From assembly GCA_016432725.1 (NCBI GenBank), contig JACJDG010000003.1, positions 6,292,001-6,356,000 of the forward strand: a stretch of DNA of 64,000 nucleotides, in the 5' to 3' direction. The notes below the pieces were generated by a model that saw only the letters and a list, made by a program, of their open reading frames with translations, was not told the DNA's origin and made no database searches. A program made the translations under genes and the position numbers. The stretch is from Streptomyces sp. DHE7-1. GTDB taxonomy: Bacteria; Actinomycetota; Actinomycetes; Streptomycetales; Streptomycetaceae. Position 1 is the stretch's first letter, and each line of letters starts with the position of its first letter. Positions 63,001 to 64,000 of the stretch are shown here, in pieces.

Positions 63001-64000
63001 GACGGCGACGTCAGCCGCACGATGGGATGGAGCTACTACCCGAACGGCAAGCTGAAGGAGAAGACCGACGACGGTGTGCCCGTGGGCACGGCGGTCCCCC
63101 TCGTCGACAACTCCGACCTCCAGAACACCGGTTCCACCGGCACCTGGAGCACCGGCAGCCAGGCCGGTCAGCAGGGGTACGACCACCGGACCCACGCGGC
63201 CGGCGGCGGGACGGACTCGTTCACCTGGACGCTGAACATCCCGAAGGACGGGAAGTACACGGCCTATGTGAAGTTCCCCCAGGTCGCCGGGGCCAGCAAG
63301 GCCGCGAAGTACACCCTGACCCACGCGGGCGGGAGCGCCGACAGGACCGTCGACCAGTCCAGCGGCGCGGGCGCCTGGGTGAGCCTCGGCTCGTACGACT
63401 TCACCCAGGGGAACTCGGCGAAGCTGGAGCTCTTCCAGAGCACGGACGGCGCGGTCGTGGCGGACGCGGTCAAGCTCGTCCGGGACCTGTCCGGCGAGGC
63501 CGACGCGGAGAAGCACCAGTTCCGCTACGGCTACGACCTCAACGACAACCTGTCGTCCATAGACGACCTGTCGCCCGGCGCGAAGATCGACAAGTACACG
63601 CTCGCCTACAACGACGTGAACAAGGTCTCCCGTATCACCGAGGCACTGGCCGACGCGGACAGGACCACCACCACCTACACCTACGACCCGAACGACCAGC
63701 CGGAGACGGTCACCCACCCGCAGCAGTTCTCGAAGTACACCTACGACCTGAGGGAGAAGGTCCGGACGGTCTCCGTGGGCACCTCGCCCGCCGACACCGA
63801 CCCGAAGGTCTCCGGCTACACCTACACCGACCGCGGTGAGGTGCTCCAGGCCACCAAGGACAACGGCAACGTCGTCACCAACTCCTACTTCGCCGACGGA
63901 GCGGTCAAGAGCTCGGTGGAGAAGAAGGCCGACGGCACCCTCGTCGCCTCGCACACCTACGCCTACGACGCCAACGGCAACAAGGCGCGCGACGACGCCA
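57082..64000 (+). CDS. Giant secreted Rhs/YD-repeat protein with DNRLRE and golvesin domains (partial, three frameshifts)
   Basis: About 2,300 residues lie in the window and the gene runs past its end. A signal peptide (LTVTSAVIVSVIPQAAYAAA) starts it. A DNRLRE-type domain (ALLRFPVSGIPSGTRLDSAD) is at about residues 330-430. It is interrupted or followed by a golvesin-like domain (LPEDGTYQVEAHYVPASDRA), and a second DNRLRE-like copy lies near residues 790-960. YD repeats of the type YDERGKVTQVTDPLGHRT fill the rest, with a second golvesin-like domain inserted at about 63091-63480. Bases are missing at 57302-57305, 57337-57340 and 59260-59263. Such proteins usually carry a toxin at the unseen C-terminus. 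The GTG follows AGAGGGG. Confidence 0.88.

Noticed and set aside
60328..63954. Very long minus-strand open frames opposite the Rhs gene (701 and 486 residues)
   Set aside because: High GC content keeps antisense frames open. Their composition is Val/Arg/Gly-rich without motifs, while the plus strand encodes clear YD repeats.
1..64000. Mobile elements, CRISPR arrays, tRNA or rRNA genes
   Set aside because: I found no transposase or integrase sequence, no regularly spaced repeats, and no cloverleaf or rRNA-like stretch.

Overview
The window is high-GC actinobacterial DNA, almost certainly from a Streptomyces chromosome. The support is a strong third-position G/C bias, GTG starts with GGAGG-type ribosome sites, a Streptomyces-style set of regulators (PucR, GntR/FCD, LAL-LuxR, HxlR, anti-sigma-like ATPase, DUF2637), and a purine-degradation/glyoxylate gene set typical of the genus. 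I see no rRNA, tRNA, CRISPR array, insertion sequence or prophage.

Layout. 0-7 kb: ATP-binding regulator, DUF2637 membrane protein, FhuF-like ferric-siderophore reductase with an iron box, GntR regulator, DUF2231 membrane protein, TPR-like protein, PucR regulator. 7.3-14.1 kb: xanthine dehydrogenase block (FAD, 2Fe-2S and molybdenum subunits), AzgA-type purine permease and XdhC/CoxI maturation factor, divergent from pucR. 14-25.9 kb: SRPBCC protein, polysaccharide deacetylase, a phosphoribosyltransferase remnant, an F420/PPOX-type oxidoreductase, a three-gene exported-protein operon (DUF2690 protein, 1003-aa transglycosylase/golvesin protein, lipoprotein), another small lipoprotein, patatin, lipid-kinase-like protein, AlkZ-like HTH_42 protein and a trypsin-like protease. 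26-33.4 kb: two LuxR-type regulators and two translationally coupled acyl-CoA synthetases. 34-47 kb: second purine block with gcl (+), catalase (-), hyi-glxR (-), a small two-gene unit, uraD-uraH-uricase (+), 8-oxoguanine-type deaminase and an NCS2 permease. 47-51.4 kb: HxlR regulators, hotdog thioesterase, histidine phosphatase, AlaA aminotransferase. 51.5-56.7 kb: two divergent IucA/IucC-type siderophore synthetases, one followed by a von Willebrand A protein and a secreted membrane protein. 57-64 kb: a giant secreted Rhs/YD-repeat protein that runs off the window.

How the genes fit together. The xdh block oxidises hypoxanthine and xanthine to urate. Uricase, UraH and UraD take urate to allantoin, and catalase can remove the peroxide made by uricase. 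Gcl, Hyi and GlxR turn glyoxylate from allantoin breakdown into glycerate. The allantoin-to-glyoxylate genes are not in this window. The promoters suggest two local regulatory circuits. An 18-bp element that is identical at 17 of 18 positions overlaps the -35 box of both the uricase operon and the catalase gene. A pair of 15-bp inverted repeats set 21 bp apart lies just after the -10 box of both gcl and hyi-glxR.

Data quality. At least 17 genes are broken by about 25 single-base deletions. Every one is a -1 event and nearly all lie in G or C runs. I read this as homopolymer under-calling in the assembly rather than real pseudogenes, and I annotate these genes across the breaks.
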